Source: Enoplosus armatus (lineage: Eukaryota; Chordata; Actinopteri; Centrarchiformes; Enoplosidae). From it: a stretch of DNA of 64,000 bases. The DNA lies in the NCBI RefSeq assembly GCF_043641665.1, contig NC_092192.1, forward strand, positions 15,407,158 to 15,471,157, written 5' to 3'. The translations under genes were made by a program, and so were the position numbers. The notes under the pieces are model-generated. The model did not search any database, had not been told where the DNA came from, and was given only the letters and a program-made list of their open reading frames with translations. Of this stretch, positions 11,269 to 25,200 are shown piece by piece. Each line of letters begins with the position of its first letter. The first letter of the stretch is position 1.

Positions 11269-13496
11269 TTACCCCTTCAAGAACAAATAAGGAAGACGAA
11301 ACCCACAAAACATGGACACTGCAAGTCATTCTACTATCTGAATCTGTAAACTCCACTTATTCAACATACCACCACGCTCAGTGGGCGTTCAGGAAAATGT
11401 GCCACAATGAACAAGTATTTATTAAGAAGAAGAAGAGTTAAAATGTTGATAACTTTGTATATCGACATCGTATAGCTTCGATGTTACATTTACGAGTTCA
11501 GTCTATTTTAACTTTTACTGTTATAATGTTTAAGGAATAAATCCTTGCTTGATAGTGCTAAGACAGTAAAATAACACTGTTTTATTTTTCAGTTTTTTAT
11601 TTAATTAGACCTTTTCAATGTGACTATAAAACATATTTGTTGTTTGTGTACCTTATAGAGGAGAGCCTTGAAATCAAACCATGGCACAGTGAGCAGGCCA
11701 GAGCACATGACTGTGAGATGGACGTGGTGTTTGTGTAACCTACTGATCACATTCCTCTGAGGTCAACATTTATTTTTGACATGTCAGACAGAATAATATA
11801 CTGTATGTTCTTTTATATGTGGACAGAAAAACGCAAAATGTCAGCAACTAATGAATGATTTGAATTCAGAAAATACATGAAAAGCCATTTTAGGCTGTGT
11901 GAGTTTTTTTTAATGAAATACCACAATATGAATAAAATGTCCCAAGACCATAATGAGACCATTTCTATTCTTAGCAAAAATACAAATGCAATCGCCAACA
12001 GGCAACAAATCCAACATCTCTAAGAAAGTAAATATTCTAAGCTAAGACTAAATAAGAGTGTGATATCGCACTTGTACAGAATACAAAATATGATGCCAAT
12101 TTTAATTTAGAAAAGAAAACCGGTAGTTTGTAAATGCCTTCTGTGCAATTATTTGATAAATTATGCATTTCCACAATGTGTCATAACACTGTTTCTCTTG
12201 ACCTTACTACCATGCCATGACCACCAACAAAAAACATGCAATGTGAACAAATCATCAGGTACGCCTCATATGGTGTGGATTAGAAACTATACTGAACAAA
12301 GCTAACAGAAAGAAAACTATAAGTATTATAAATCGCCAACATACCAGTAGGGCACACGCTGGAATTGATGGTCAGACATCCTCTGCAATCAGGTGGAGTC
12401 AGGCTTGAGGAGTTGTGTAGGCCAGTGCCTCAGCATAAATGGAGAAACCTATAAAAACAGATATACAAATCATCAATGATTGTGCACACAACAGAAACGT
12501 TGACAGATAAGATTCCCTTGGACACACAGTCCTAAAACCACACACACTTACAAACACGTGGTAATCCAAGCACACCCTTAAAACACATAAAAGACTAAAA
12601 ACTACAAGCACTACAACAACGATTCAATAACCGTAACCGTAAAAAAAGGCAAAAATAAGAAAATAACATCCCCTCGTTCTTTTCCTGTTACGCCCTCCTA
12701 ACCCGTTGTCCAGTGCCCATTTTCCGGGGTACAAAAACCTCAAATCGCCTTTAAAAAAAAAGGTACGGCAAGAGAGAAATGGCAAAAGGTTGAATGCGGT
12801 AAGATGTGGACGAGGAGGAGTTGCAGCGCAGGGCTGGCTAAAGAAAAAGTGGAATTTGTGACCAAGCAAAGGAAAGGGTGGTGTTTTCTTTCTTTTTTTT
12901 TTTTTTGGTGCTTCATTCTGCTTGGCTTTTTTGGATCCCAGCAGGATCCTTGGCTGCAGCTCTGTCTCTTCTCAGTGCTGCCAAAATTTGGACATATCCC
13001 TTTGTCTTAAACTCTGTTGCATAAAATCAAATTGAGAGATGAGAAAAGATATAACTTAAAAGAGACAAGGGGAAAGGACCAGCCAACAAAACTACAGCGC
13101 AAGTTATTAAAGAAAAGGACACAGCATGACTGAAAGTGCACAGCAAAGAGGAGAGAGGCTTAGCAGCAGAACGCAAGGGAAACAAAAATTCATTTAAAAA
13201 AAAAAAAGTCAAGATGGAAGAAGGTTGTTTCGCGTCAGAACATATTATCTCCCAAGTGCGAGCTGCAAAATGTGTCTTCTGCAGCGAAGCCTTTCCAAAG
13301 CTATGCCACGTAGTGAGAGAGGGAGAGAGAAAGCAGCACTTTTTCCTCTCTCCAAAATGGCTGAGGGCCGGGGGAAAGCAGCTATGAGCAGAGAGGAAGA
13401 GTGGTGCTCCCCGTCCTGCTCAGGGGAGGGCTGGGCGATTTAGCGAGCATCTCTCCCTCGTTTCCCTCTCCTCACTCATGCCCTTTGTCCCATTAG

Positions 13497-13595
13497 CCGT
13501 CTTTCAGCCCGGACGAATGGCGTACAGCTGTGTTGTCAGTCCATAAGAAACTCTACTTGGCCCACTATGCAGGGGAAGGCTATGACTGTAAACGA
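13497..13595 (+). other. candidate 99-nt coding exon, family unknown
   Basis: The segment is bounded by a GTCCCATTAG acceptor and an AAACGA|gtaagg donor and is exactly 33 codons long, phase 0 at both ends. The in-frame TAG lies in the acceptor itself. It would encode PSFSPDEWRTAVLSVHKKLY then LAHYAGEGYDCKR, which reads like real protein, although 33 open codons can occur by chance about one time in five. No family is recognised and no partner exon was found on the plus strand. Confidence 0.25.
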
Positions 13596-16500
13596 GTAAG
13601 GCTGATATGGCTTATTGTGTGTCTCTCACATGTCCACATCCTGATGCTCCACACTGTTGTCCGTGTTAATGTGTCGTCCTCTTGATGCTCTGTGCTTTAT
13701 GTTCGCTTTTAATGTCTCCTGAATGCCTCACAGGACAAGTGACTCTTGTTTGATCACGGTTTATTTTCTATTTTTAGAAAGAAAAAATAATAATTTACAT
13801 ATCAGTGATTGTGGAATTATTATTTTATCTTTGTGTGGCTATGGTTATTATTTTCAGTTTTTTCACTGTGTGTCCCGTGGTTTTTCAGTACATAATGTAC
13901 TTGCTTTGACGTCCTTTGCATAGTCATATTGTCCTCAGTTTATTTATATATATAATGCAGATTTATATTATATATATAATGAATGCAGATTTACTTCTTA
14001 CTCTAGTTTTCTTGCAGTACTCCACCTCAGCACCACTTTTGCTATCACAACAGCACAGTATGTGTAGCCAGCTTGCTGCAGTCAATAGTACTACACCCTC
14101 ATCAGCGTATTTCTAGTGGAGTATCTCAAGGCTCTATCCACGGGCCGATTCTGTTCATTGTCCCTTTGCTCCTGCGTTCCTTGAAAAGCTCTGCAGATTC
14201 ACGATAAGGTACTGAAAATAACCTTGTAAAAAAGACATTGAAAAAAGAAGAAATTCAAGCAGAACACGCTAAATTGACACACCATTGATTATGAGCACTG
14301 CGTTGCATACAGAAATGTAGCGCTTTAGCTCAAATGCTACTAGATCAATTCAACATCAAAAAAGCAACAATAGGCTAAAAGACAACTGGCAACATTAGAG
14401 AGGGAGAGGGATTTTATTTTTCTATTTAATGAAGAAATGATGCAACCGGGTAAGATTATTTCATGTGAGCCCATCCTGGTTTTTCCCGTTAAAGAAACCC
14501 AAGGGTGGGGGAAATCCACTTTCTAAAACACTTGATCCTGTTGTTCTTCCTTTACAGAAATAGGCGGTTTTATACAGTGCAGTACTTGTTCCAAGTAGTA
14601 TATACAGATGTGGATTTCCACTGTGTTCACACAAAACACCCTCACCGGTGAAATTAACCTGCACCAACATTGGAGGCACTATTTCAGGTTTTGAAGTAGC
14701 TATTCTACACTCTTGTGCAGTTAGACTGTATTTACTGAAGAGCCATGCCAGTAAACAGCTGCCCTACTGAAGTGTCCTCAAGCAAGACATGATGACCCCC
14801 ATCAGGGCGCTGCCCTGTCTGACCCTGACCTCTGGAAGAACAATACGCTAATTTGTCAGCAATTCATGAGCAGTTTCAAACTGCACAGGAAGCCAATGTA
14901 TGTGCCATATTTTAGAAATACAAGAACCACCCTCACCCATAGATTTACCTGTGTATATCAGCTTGTTAGTGTTATGAAAAAGGACAAATGTTGAGTTCAG
15001 GATATTAGGTGCCCTGGATACTAGCTTTGCCACAGCATGCCAATGGGCTGCTGTCTGCTCCATGGTCACCACTTGAATCTAAATGAACAGATTTGACTTT
15101 CAGGCTATTGCCAAGAACCCTGTCACAGTGCCGACACAGAAAAGGACCTCTCCAAAACAGAAGGTTGAAGAAAACAGAGCGACCGACATGGGCATAACCC
15201 CAAACCTCTAACAAGGTAACCCCTTAAAGCCACTCTCAGAGCCTGGGAAAGTGGGCAAGAGAGAATGGGCTGCCAACAACTGGCAAAAAAATCAAATACC
15301 ACATTTTTTAATACAGAAACATAACGTCAGAGCAGAAAATGCAGTGACAATCAAGCAGAAGAAATCAGGCCTGGTTAACGTAGATTAACATTGTGTTTGA
15401 TTGTTTTAGTTGATGTTTTGTGATTTGTTTACTATCTTCCTACAGTATATGTCCTCACTATTGTGCATCTTGGGCCTACACAAGCTGCTGCCATAGTCTT
15501 GCAGTAGCCTGCATGAATGTTGTACAGCTACCCAACTTTAAAAATGGATTATCCCCCTCCTTTCCCCTCTCACAAAATGTGTTAAATTCCTGTGAATAGG
15601 ACATAAATTAATAATTTACATAGTGATTTACTAATGTTCAAGTGAAATATTTACTAATGCAGTGTCACAGGCGCTGTTGCTGGCAGAGAAATTAGATGTT
15701 AACTCCTCCCGTCAGTGTGGTGGAAACCTCTTTGCTTCAATACTGCCCTAAATTTTGCATCAGTAAGCCACCTTTAAAGTAAAGGAAGGCTGTATTATGA
15801 AATCTCCGCACGCCTTTTCGTCTGAGGGAAGTGTAAGTGACATGCTAGGAATTGTCCATTGTTGGTACAGGATGACCTTTTAAAGTAATGTCAGATGTTG
15901 CTACATCATTGTTGTATTTCTTGTTATTAAGTGGTCTTTGTTCAATGTTATTAATGGGGTGTCACTACAGTTCCTATTTTCTGGTTTTACTCTGTGCCCT
16001 AATGAGGGTCTGCGCTGTGCAGGAGTTTATTCTCGTCACCAGACGTGAGGTAAACCAAATTAAATAACTTGAAATGCCTTCACACTTCTGTATCACAAGG
16101 TGTAATTATTATCCAGATCTTTTATAGCACTCAGCATTTTAATGCACTCATACACTTGAGGTGTTTTTGTGTTTTTCAATTTTCATTTTCATTTCAGCTG
16201 GAATTTGGATTTGGATTGACAGCTTGAAAAATACTACTACTACTTATAAATCTTCATTACGATACGTGAATTAAACCCATTGATGTCTTGCATGGGAACA
16301 TTAATCTATTTATCATTATTATTATAAGTATATTATTTATAATAATATGTTTGATCAAGTATATACTGTATAATAATAAATGGAGGGTTCCAGGAAAGTT
16401 TTATTACTTCTTTGGTAAATTTTTATTTGTGTTTAGGCTGTGATTCACAGTTGTGTTGCAGGAAGTTTATACAAAAAACCTATATACATGTCACCATTCA

Positions 16501-18293
16501 GGCTAGTCCTAGCTTGTACCAAGTGACTGGTGCTTCCCAAAGTACAGGCATGTCCAGTGATGTTCCTCTTTCATACATGGTTCTTGTCTATTGGTATTTT
16601 AAAGAAAATCACAATCCCTTTCTGAGTACCTACAAGCGATATGTAGCATCCCAGGGGGCCGGCACTGCAAACGGCTGATTTTAATTGTTTGGATACAGCA
16701 GTCAAAACATGAGATAACCACCCACAGTCCAGCCTGTCTGCTGTATTATCTCAAGAACTAATTTAAACCTACAGTAACACCTCTGAAATCCACCAGTGCA
16801 TAGCAGAAACATAAAGGCTGGATATAGGTAACAACTGTAAAAAAGAAAACAAAAAAACATTTGGAATTTGTGTGGAGTATAATGGACAGACTCACTTGGA
16901 GTCATGTTCATATTCAAATAACCCCTCAATAATGGGGCTATAATATCACAGTCCTCAATCCGCTTAATCTCAACTCCAAATGACATATATTAATGATCGT
17001 GGAAGTATTTCGATCTAAGTATTGGTGTGTGTGGAAAGCCATTGGAGCATTTTGTCTACCAAAATGTTGCTGCTCACTACAACCAAAAGCAGACATAAGG
17101 ACATTAGATGTACCCATCTGTCTGCCAGAGACTTTGCTAGAAGAACAAAAAGACAAGACGCATGTAGTTCATAAAAAGAGAAGTGATTGCACAATGGTTA
17201 CAGGTGTGCCTACAGCATGTCTCACTGGGACATGAAGTAGTCATGTAAGTCAGTAAAATTACTTGTAAATGTAACCAAAGGCCTTGCATACTTGATAAGG
17301 CATACTTGATTAACCTCAGTGTGTACCCACTAAAACATCCTCCTTTGTTTCCTACGTGTTGTATTTAGAGGTATCTATCCATTGAACTTGACTGAGGTGT
17401 ATGTTTCAGCTGTCTGTGAAGGCCTCTGTGTAGATTGTATCCCTATGTTCAGCCCAGTGCAACAGAGGGAATGTGTAAAGCCTACACCGAGTGCAATCAG
17501 ACAGGAGAGCAGGATAAAGCACCGCTGGGAGATGCGAGACAGCAGCAATATTTATTACTGTACATTTTCATTCACACTCGTATATCTTTCCTTCTTGATG
17601 TTTCAGTCCATTTTTATCTTTTTACCCCTTTCATCTCACTCATCTCTTGCAGTTGCTTGTCCCTCGCTTGTTCCCTCCTCTCGCTCCCCCCATCAAATAT
17701 TCTGCTCACGCACAACTGCGGCACCCTTTCTCCAGTCCTCCCCATTAATCCACACCACAGACATCTTGGCCCACTGTCTCGTCTCTCTCTCAACATGCAC
17801 TCAAAACTCTCAAAGTCTGGGCCATTTCAGCAGAGAGTGCCTGAGCATTTTTCACAGGCCATGAGGCCCACTGCTGAACATGCTTTTTACTGTACCGACA
17901 GACGAGTAGTATATCACGCTCTACCTCCCACTGAATACCACTGATTAGAAAAAGTAAGACGCCATCCTAGTGAAAGCAAAAAGGTCATATCAGGATAAGC
18001 AGCACTCCAATCCTTACAACACACACAGAGTATATAACCTCTATGTTCAGCCACGCTTAACATTTACTTTCACCATTGCAGGAAAAACATCACAAAACAA
18101 ACCGATAGCTTGCTTCAGCCGGGTCTGGCCAGCATGTGATGTGTGGCTGGCTCTGCCCTGTTTGAGCCAGGTTTGGCCACTTTCTAAAGACTGTGAAGAC
18201 GCTGGCTTTGAGTCAGAAAACGACAAAATCCACTGGAGATAAAACTTTATCCTGAGCATGCTCTGCTTACTTGACAAGTTTTTGATTAGTAGA

Positions 18294-18319
18294 GTAGTAG
18301 TAGTAGTAGTAGTAGTAGA
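18294..18319. repeat. (TAG)n microsatellite
   Basis: About nine copies of a TAG/GTA trinucleotide. Confidence 0.9.
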
Positions 18320-21072
18320 TTAGGTTGTGTGCAAAAAACATAAAGTTGGCTCTATTGGCTTTTGTGGAAAAAAATGTTTGATTTGATTGCGATATTGAAA
18401 AACACACAAAAGAAACAATAACAAGTTGCATCATCCACATCTATTAATCTCACTTAAACCATTTAAATAAACATTTTAGTTAACATTTGGTTTCCTCTTG
18501 ACACACTTGAATTTACATGAATGTAAATTAATGATATAGGCTACTGAAAGTAGAAACTTTTCCTAACCTTTGAAATGTTACATTTTCTCTCTCAACATTA
18601 TTAGAATATTAATACATGGTTTTGATATAACTTTTTAAGCATTACTAATCATGGTAGGACTGTACTGCAGTGTTTGACAACATACCAGTAAATTGTATTC
18701 AAGCACAGACAAAGTACAAAGTAGAACTATCCATTATGGGTGGCACACTGCTTCCTAAGATGCTCTGCAGAAGGAGTTGAGAAAGGAGAGGGCACAATGA
18801 CATAGCAGGGGTAAGGCTGTAGGAAGGAGAAAAAGATCTAATTACTGTATTAATTATTTAATTTCTATTCATCTGCAGGATCCACTGGCTTGCACTAATC
18901 ACTTTAAGAATGCAGCCAAATGTTCAATATTAACACATCTTCCATGACAGGAGGAAGAGTGTGGGTCTAGGAGGGGATGAAGAAATGACATTTACGGGCA
19001 TATTAAAGCAACTAATGCCATCAAACCTGCAAAAGAACCAGCTCAACGTGGACATTGTAGTGGGAAAATACAACATACGACAGACATCAACAAAGAAAAC
19101 TCAGGGAGGTCACATTTTTTTCTTTCTTTGTGAAGAGCACTTGTTCTTTGCTTAAATGCTGGCAGTGCACAGTAGCAAAATGCAGATGGATGAAAACCGT
19201 ATTTCCAGATATTCCAGAGTATAAAAATCCGAGGTGGATTGTGAGTTTACCCCCCTCCACCTTCCTTCTCTGAAATAAGGGCTCAAGTTAAATTTTCTAG
19301 CAATGCTTAGAAATAGCCCACAGTGCCTCATCAGCCACCCTCCTCTCCTGCCATTTCTTTCTTTCTATCAACCTCCACTCCTGCCCTCCTTCCCCTCCCT
19401 CCTCTCTCTCTCATTCATTCAGTTTAATTTTGAACTCTGCACTGGTAGACAGGCAAAGAGGGTAGCTCCATGGTTACCTGGCACCAGGCCATCTCATTAC
19501 ACTGCCAATTGATTCTGGCCTGCCGCCACGTCCGCTGCCTACCTCCCCCACACCCCACACCATCCACCATCTCTGCACCCCAGACTGTCTGCAGTAAAGG
19601 AGATTTCAGAACACACAGGAAGGAAAGAGCTAAACAGCTTCACTTGCGAACATCAAACTTAGCTCGCATTCATGCACCGCTGCACACATTAAGAGCACAA
19701 ACAAATAAAACCAATGCTTACTCACATAAATAGTGCATGGGAAGCTTTGTTCCCGAATAAAAAGGTGCACTGTATTTAAGTACTCTTATAACCCTGCCTG
19801 CCATACAGTGTACAAGTCAATGTAGCTACAACACCAGAATTGTATTATAAGGTAAAGATGAACAAAAAAACACAAAACATTCCAACAATAATGATTTTTA
19901 CACTTATTGTCACCTATTTGTCAAAACCTGTCTGGAGATTAAATATGGATCCTATTAAGATGAATAATTGAATCATCAATTGAATTTTCCTCAAAAGACT
20001 TCCAAAATCACCTCAATTATAGTGGACATGCATGAAAACATGTATTTTCAAGGAAAAAGAGATGAGTTGTGAGCATGTAGAAACCAAACTATTCTGCAAA
20101 AAAGTGAACATCATCACCACTGACACCACAAATTACGATAATATATTGTCATAACTTTTCCAAAAATTAGTAAAACAGGTAAAAAGGTATCACTATGTAC
20201 TTCTTACAATAGACAAATGTTTTCAACTTGCTTAACAAAAAGTAAGATATATTTTAAAAGCAAGAATAACTGTGACGTGTCTGACATCTACATGAAAATA
20301 TCTGGAGGATAAATATATTTATATATAATAAATTATTATTACCCACATTTTTCCTGATAATCAGTAACTCATGTTTGTTTGATTTCAATCGTTATTGAAC
20401 TTTTATTGGCATTTTATGCTTATGGTTTCAAGATTTTTTTCCAACATGTTTCTTGGCAGGCAGCCTCATGAAGCCCACCATGACACAACAATATAAACAA
20501 TAACATGGACACAGCGCCTGTGTTGTCAGCATGGATTTCTGAAGGGATGTTTTGAAGACTCGATTTGGGTTTACTGTAACACTCACCACTTTGCGCAGTG
20601 TAACTTCCAGTCATTACTATTTTAAGTATTGTTAAGTACAAGTGCGATGCTTATTTTGACCTACTACTTCTGTGACACATACAGTATCAGTTACAGTACA
20701 TTTTCAGTTAAGATGAATGTTGGCAGCAACAAAATCTCATCTGGAATCGCAAACACTTGCACAGGCACAATGTGTGTGTTGACGGGCCAAACAGAGTAAG
20801 TGATCATGTTCCCTTGAGGCATCTCTACGCTCTTCGTTTGTCTCAGTGACAGAATTTTTGACACTGGTGTAAGTTCTCACACAACAACGCCGCATACTGT
20901 TGTTACCAACTTTTAAATGGCATCCCTTAGTAGGCTACATTGAACAAACAACAAAATTCTGAAGTTTGGCTTTAGACACATATTTCGCAGCAGTTTTAGG
21001 CCAAACACAATCCTTATAGGGCGTTCCTAATATCTGAAGTGTCTGCTTCAAATAATTTTGTGTAGCTTGGAG

Positions 21073-21992
21073 CAGGACCGGGCTGGGATAATAATTCAGG
21101 CCGGGAATCTAACGTCAGCCCAGGCCAATCTCCGTACATTAATAACAGACCAAGTATACTGTACGTTTTGTTGAAATATTTTCTCTGTTTACTGTTTATG
21201 CCAGTAACATATCTTTTAGTGTAATTACGCTACACAAAAACTGCTTCATAATACATCCAAAATAGTTAAAAACAGCAAAGTGTCCTCAGTTCCAAGAGTT
21301 AGTCATTTGCACTTCCATTATTAAGAGTGTTTGTTTTGCACCTGGCATTTCCTCAGAGCTCTGACTGGACTTGTGTTGATCATTAAGAAGCTCTAGTAAC
21401 TCTGAGTAACTGTATCACTTCCACATGACAGAACAGAATATACAGGTCTTTATTTTCCTTCTTTCCTACAGAGCACGATTAAGTGTTGATACCATGTATT
21501 AGTGTTTGAAACATAGAATCAACTCAGGAAGGGTAGTTGGGATATGGCGTGCTGAGGGGGCCCTCCTAGCATGTTTTCTGTTTTTTTAAGCACTAACCAT
21601 GTCCCTTGCTTGTGAACATATGTCATTTTGCAACATTTAGCTGCACTTTCGTGCAGGCCTTTCCTCTTTAAATGCGCTCCCTCTCAGCTTCAGCTTTTCT
21701 CTTTCTATCGTTCCCTCCATGCACGCTCCGCGCACTGAATGAACTTTGTGTTGATGTGTATGCGTGTGCAACAAATCGCATGTGATGACAGGCCGAGATC
21801 ATTATATCAGGTTATGACACCAAAGCAGCTGACGGTCTACAGTTCTGAGTTACTGTAGCTGCCCCGTGTTGTTTTCACTTCGATTAACCCATTTCATTCT
21901 GTATTTTTGACAATGGTCTGACACTCCAGGCCAATCAGCTGGGCAGGCCACCAGGAGTTCTCCCGGGGCTCCCGATGGCCAGTCCGGGCCTG
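21073..21992. mobile_element. hAT-like non-autonomous DNA transposon (920 bp) with perfect 8-bp target duplication
   Basis: The ends are inverted repeats: CAGGACCGGGCTGG at the left and CCAGTCCGGGCCTG at the right, whose reverse complement is CAGGCCCGGACTGG, 12 of 14 identical. The element is flanked by GCTTGGAG at 21065-21072 and at 21993-22000, a perfect 8-bp direct repeat as made by hAT transposases. CAG termini also fit hAT. The interior is AT-rich and has no transposase frame, so it depended on a transposase made elsewhere. The intact duplication suggests a fairly recent insertion. Confidence 0.85.
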
Positions 21993-21993
21993 G

Positions 21994-22290
21994 CTTGGAG
22001 CAAAAGAAGTCAGGATCGATGTCGAATGACTCATCTCGCCCTATGAGACTTTCAGTCAGTGGCAGTGAGTGCAGGGGCGGGTTCGCTGCTGAGACTTCAT
22101 CTTCCAGAGCATCTGTCTAGGTGTGATTCAGACAGTCGTAACTTGCCTCTCCTTCTGCCACTGCTGGCAGATGCCGGGGTCGTGGCCTCTAGGTCACCAG
22201 GGATTTGAGGGGATCAGGAGTCAAAGGGCTCATAAAGCCATATGACAGTGTGTCTACTGTGCCTTCAGTATCCCCATATTCAACCGCCAT
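21994..22290 (-). pseudogene. possible decayed reading frame interrupted by the hAT insertion
   Basis: From an ATG at 22290 the minus strand encodes MAVEYGDTEGTVDTLSYGFM and onward to SLVT, a TAG at 22191-22189, RPRPRHLPAVAEGEASYDCL onward to a second TAG at 22119-22117, then TDALEDEVSAANPPLHSLPL, TESLIGRDESFDIDPDFF. The frame runs straight into the hAT target site. Both stops are TAG and composition looks protein-like. Ninety-seven codons with only two stops is suggestive but not significant alone (about four to five expected by chance). No family is recognised. Confidence 0.2.
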
Positions 22291-25200
22291 TCATTCATGT
22301 TCCTGTTAAAGGGGACCATGGTTGTTTTTGTATGGTGAAGACATTGTTCTAAAGACCTGCAATGGTTCATCTGCAGTTGACAGAGTCTTCCAACAATGAC
22401 GGATCTGCATCTCTAAGTATGGGCATAGCCATGCGAGCCAGTCCCAGCAGACAATATCTTCCAACGAATTTCCAACGCACCCTTTTCTCATTCACACCAC
22501 CGCTGCTATTACTGTAGCTGCTCAACATAGGATTTCATAAGTCCCATCTCCACCCCACCATGCATTTTTGCTTGGTTTAACAACAAGGTCAGAGCCTAAA
22601 TAAACTCTATATTCTATGATTACATTAAATTCATTCCATATGAGTGGGCTGGCTGAGATATGTTAAGTATGAAGACAGAGCCACAACATGTACAGTATGG
22701 TCTTCACTTACAGAGTTTACCAGTCAATGAAGCACAACTAAACTGGGAAGATCATTTAAATAGGCTAACCTATTTCATGGTATACCTGTTCAACTATGAA
22801 CAGAATATAATATGTACATTTTTATTGAATATGCACCTTTTTAAATAGCTATGCTGCCATCCTGACAACACCAAGCTTCATTTATGCATGTATTACTAAG
22901 CAAAAAGTAGGCTACATCTAATCAGTGCAAGACTTGGAGTGCATCCCAAAACATCTGCAAATCAAACCCAATCAAAAGCTGCTCTTTTCTTCATCTTAGT
23001 AGGTTCATGCACTTAATTTGAGATTCAGCCTTGGGAAATGATTGTAACTGTTTTCCAGCAGCAGAGGAATTAAGCAGATACCGTCTAGGCCTGTATCTAC
23101 AGCAAAATTAAGAGCATATTGGCAACATTTACTGCCATTCAATCTTTCAGGACTATGTGGAACAATCGAGTGGCAAAGCAGCCATGAAAAACATCATTGC
23201 TTCATCTTAGAAAATGAATTCTACAAAGCCATCAGACAGGAGACATCCACATTTTTTATTCTGCCTGCCACTGTTTGGTAATTTCATGGCTCACAAAGAC
23301 ATTACTTGTGCGGAAATGGATGGAGGAACTCGGTTGGAGAGGAATTCTAACAAATCAGGTGGACTGTGCTTTTCATACTAAAACATGAAGCTTGTGCCTC
23401 CACTTATTTAGACCAGGTCACAAGCATCCACATTATCCTCTACTTCCACAGCTTCAGTTGGCAAACAAGTACACAGGCCACTAAAACCACATGAAATCTA
23501 CTGTATGACACCATGCCTTTACCTTTACACAAATTCTTAACCAAATCCAAACTAATCCATTATTACTAATAGTAATCGTAATTCATTTAGAGAATAAACT
23601 ACAGGCAACCACCAAAAACAAATACATGCTTGAGTAAATAAAGTCTGTTGTATCTGTGGTAACTGTGTCCTTCAAACCAAATCATTAGTTTCAATTAAAA
23701 TTCAAAAGGGACGTCATCTGTCTGCTGTCCATTCATGCCTTATGAGTCTGCATCTTCAGGATAAGACCATCAATTTCATCCTAGCAGGTGCCACCCACCC
23801 ATCCATCTCAAAACAGACAGGTGCCCCATGTTTGGGAGCACAGTATCTATAGAGAGAGGGCCAAGTTCTATATGAGTTAAAACACTATTTACCTAATGCA
23901 TGCCTCAAAAACATTAAAATGAATCCATTATTTCCTCAGTAAATTGTTATGGATTCTGTACAAAATGTTCTTTCAGAAACCCATTTGTACAAAACAAGTA
24001 CAAAACTTACGGTTTTTAAGTACACAAAGATTTCAGAATCCTGTACTTCACTACATGCTCTTAAACTGTGCAAAAACGAAAAATATCCTGACAAATTGCA
24101 TCCAGCAAAATCCTCCAGTATCAAAGAATGACAATAACAACAGTCTCTGCATATCTATGAAGACTGCTGGATGTACTAAATCGACAGGAGCTTGTCTCTT
24201 TATTGAGCTGGTGCCATTATTCAAACACCAAGGCATTTGATAACCTGCATAGCTGATGGTCCATGTCAGTGTGTGAAGGCACGTGTACTGAAAGATGAGA
24301 TTACCATAAATATTGCCCAAATCACCAAAGCTGTTTGTCAGTATATCCCAAATAATAACCTGAAAAGATGCTAATCTTTAGAATATGTACGTTTCTGACT
24401 ATTAGTTAGTTTTCAAAATGTTTCCTGTCTATTGTTGTACACATGCTGAGTAGCTATCACACATATTTATTTGTATAACGTATATACATCTATATTATCT
24501 AATAGATAATACATATTATTGTTGATGATGGCTGTTTTAATTACACCTTACAATAAAGAAAAGTCAGTATAGGCATTTTCCAGTGCGAGTCTGTCTCTCC
24601 AAAAACTAAGGGTTAGAGATGGGCCTCCCCACTTTGGGGCCCCTTTCCTGTACATGCACACGGGTTGTTTAAGGACACAGTGAACCAGGCTACCCGATCT
24701 AGAGAAGGGGCCAGGCAGGGGGAACAGTGACGGGACGGCCAAGTGGAAGAAACTCTCATGGAATCCTAAGAGCTCAAGCTGCTGGCTTAATGCTAGAGGG
24801 AGTAGAGAGTGCTGGAAGAGAGAGACGGGATTGGCTGATGCAAAAAGAGGGGGAGGAGCCCTTTCCCCAGAGTCGAATAGATTTATGGACTCCGCCGGCA
24901 GCAGGGAGAAAAAAAGAATAAAGGTGGTGGTGTGGGGTGTGCAAGTGTCTTCAAATGTGACAATTTCTTAAAGTAAAGTTACAGTACAGATGAGAGTCAC
25001 CGTAAAGCCTCTCTGTTAGATCCCATAAGTCTGGAATTTGGGACGTAACATTCAGAAAGACGAGGTCTCGCTCAATGACTTAAAAGATCTGATTTTTTTT
25101 TTTCAATCAAAACTCCAGATTCTGGCTCCAAGCAGAGCAGGTTTGTGTTGGTCCAGTTTTACATGACAACCCATCATACCTGCATTCTTGGGGGTATAAG

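Larger units (their letters stand above)
11269..21064. other. no gene recognised, one exon-like segment
   Basis: This is the stretch directly upstream of miR-100 on the minus strand, where host-transcript exons or a promoter would be expected. A GC-rich patch at 13.2-13.5 kb precedes the exon-like segment at 13.50-13.60 kb. Otherwise it is AT-rich, with a TA-rich duplicated patch at 13.94-14.00 kb, an AAT-rich patch at 16.31-16.38 kb and a (TAG)n repeat at 18.3 kb. No transposon ends were identified. Confidence 0.5.

Noticed and set aside
11049..11441. Plus-strand open frame of 130 codons
   Set aside because: It runs antisense across the miR-100 hairpin and has no protein resemblance; the conserved RNA hairpin explains the sequence.
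17382..17944. Two overlapping plus-strand frames of 160 and 169 codons
   Set aside because: Ser/Leu/Pro-rich from pyrimidine-rich sequence; overlapping frames are equally open and neither resembles a protein.
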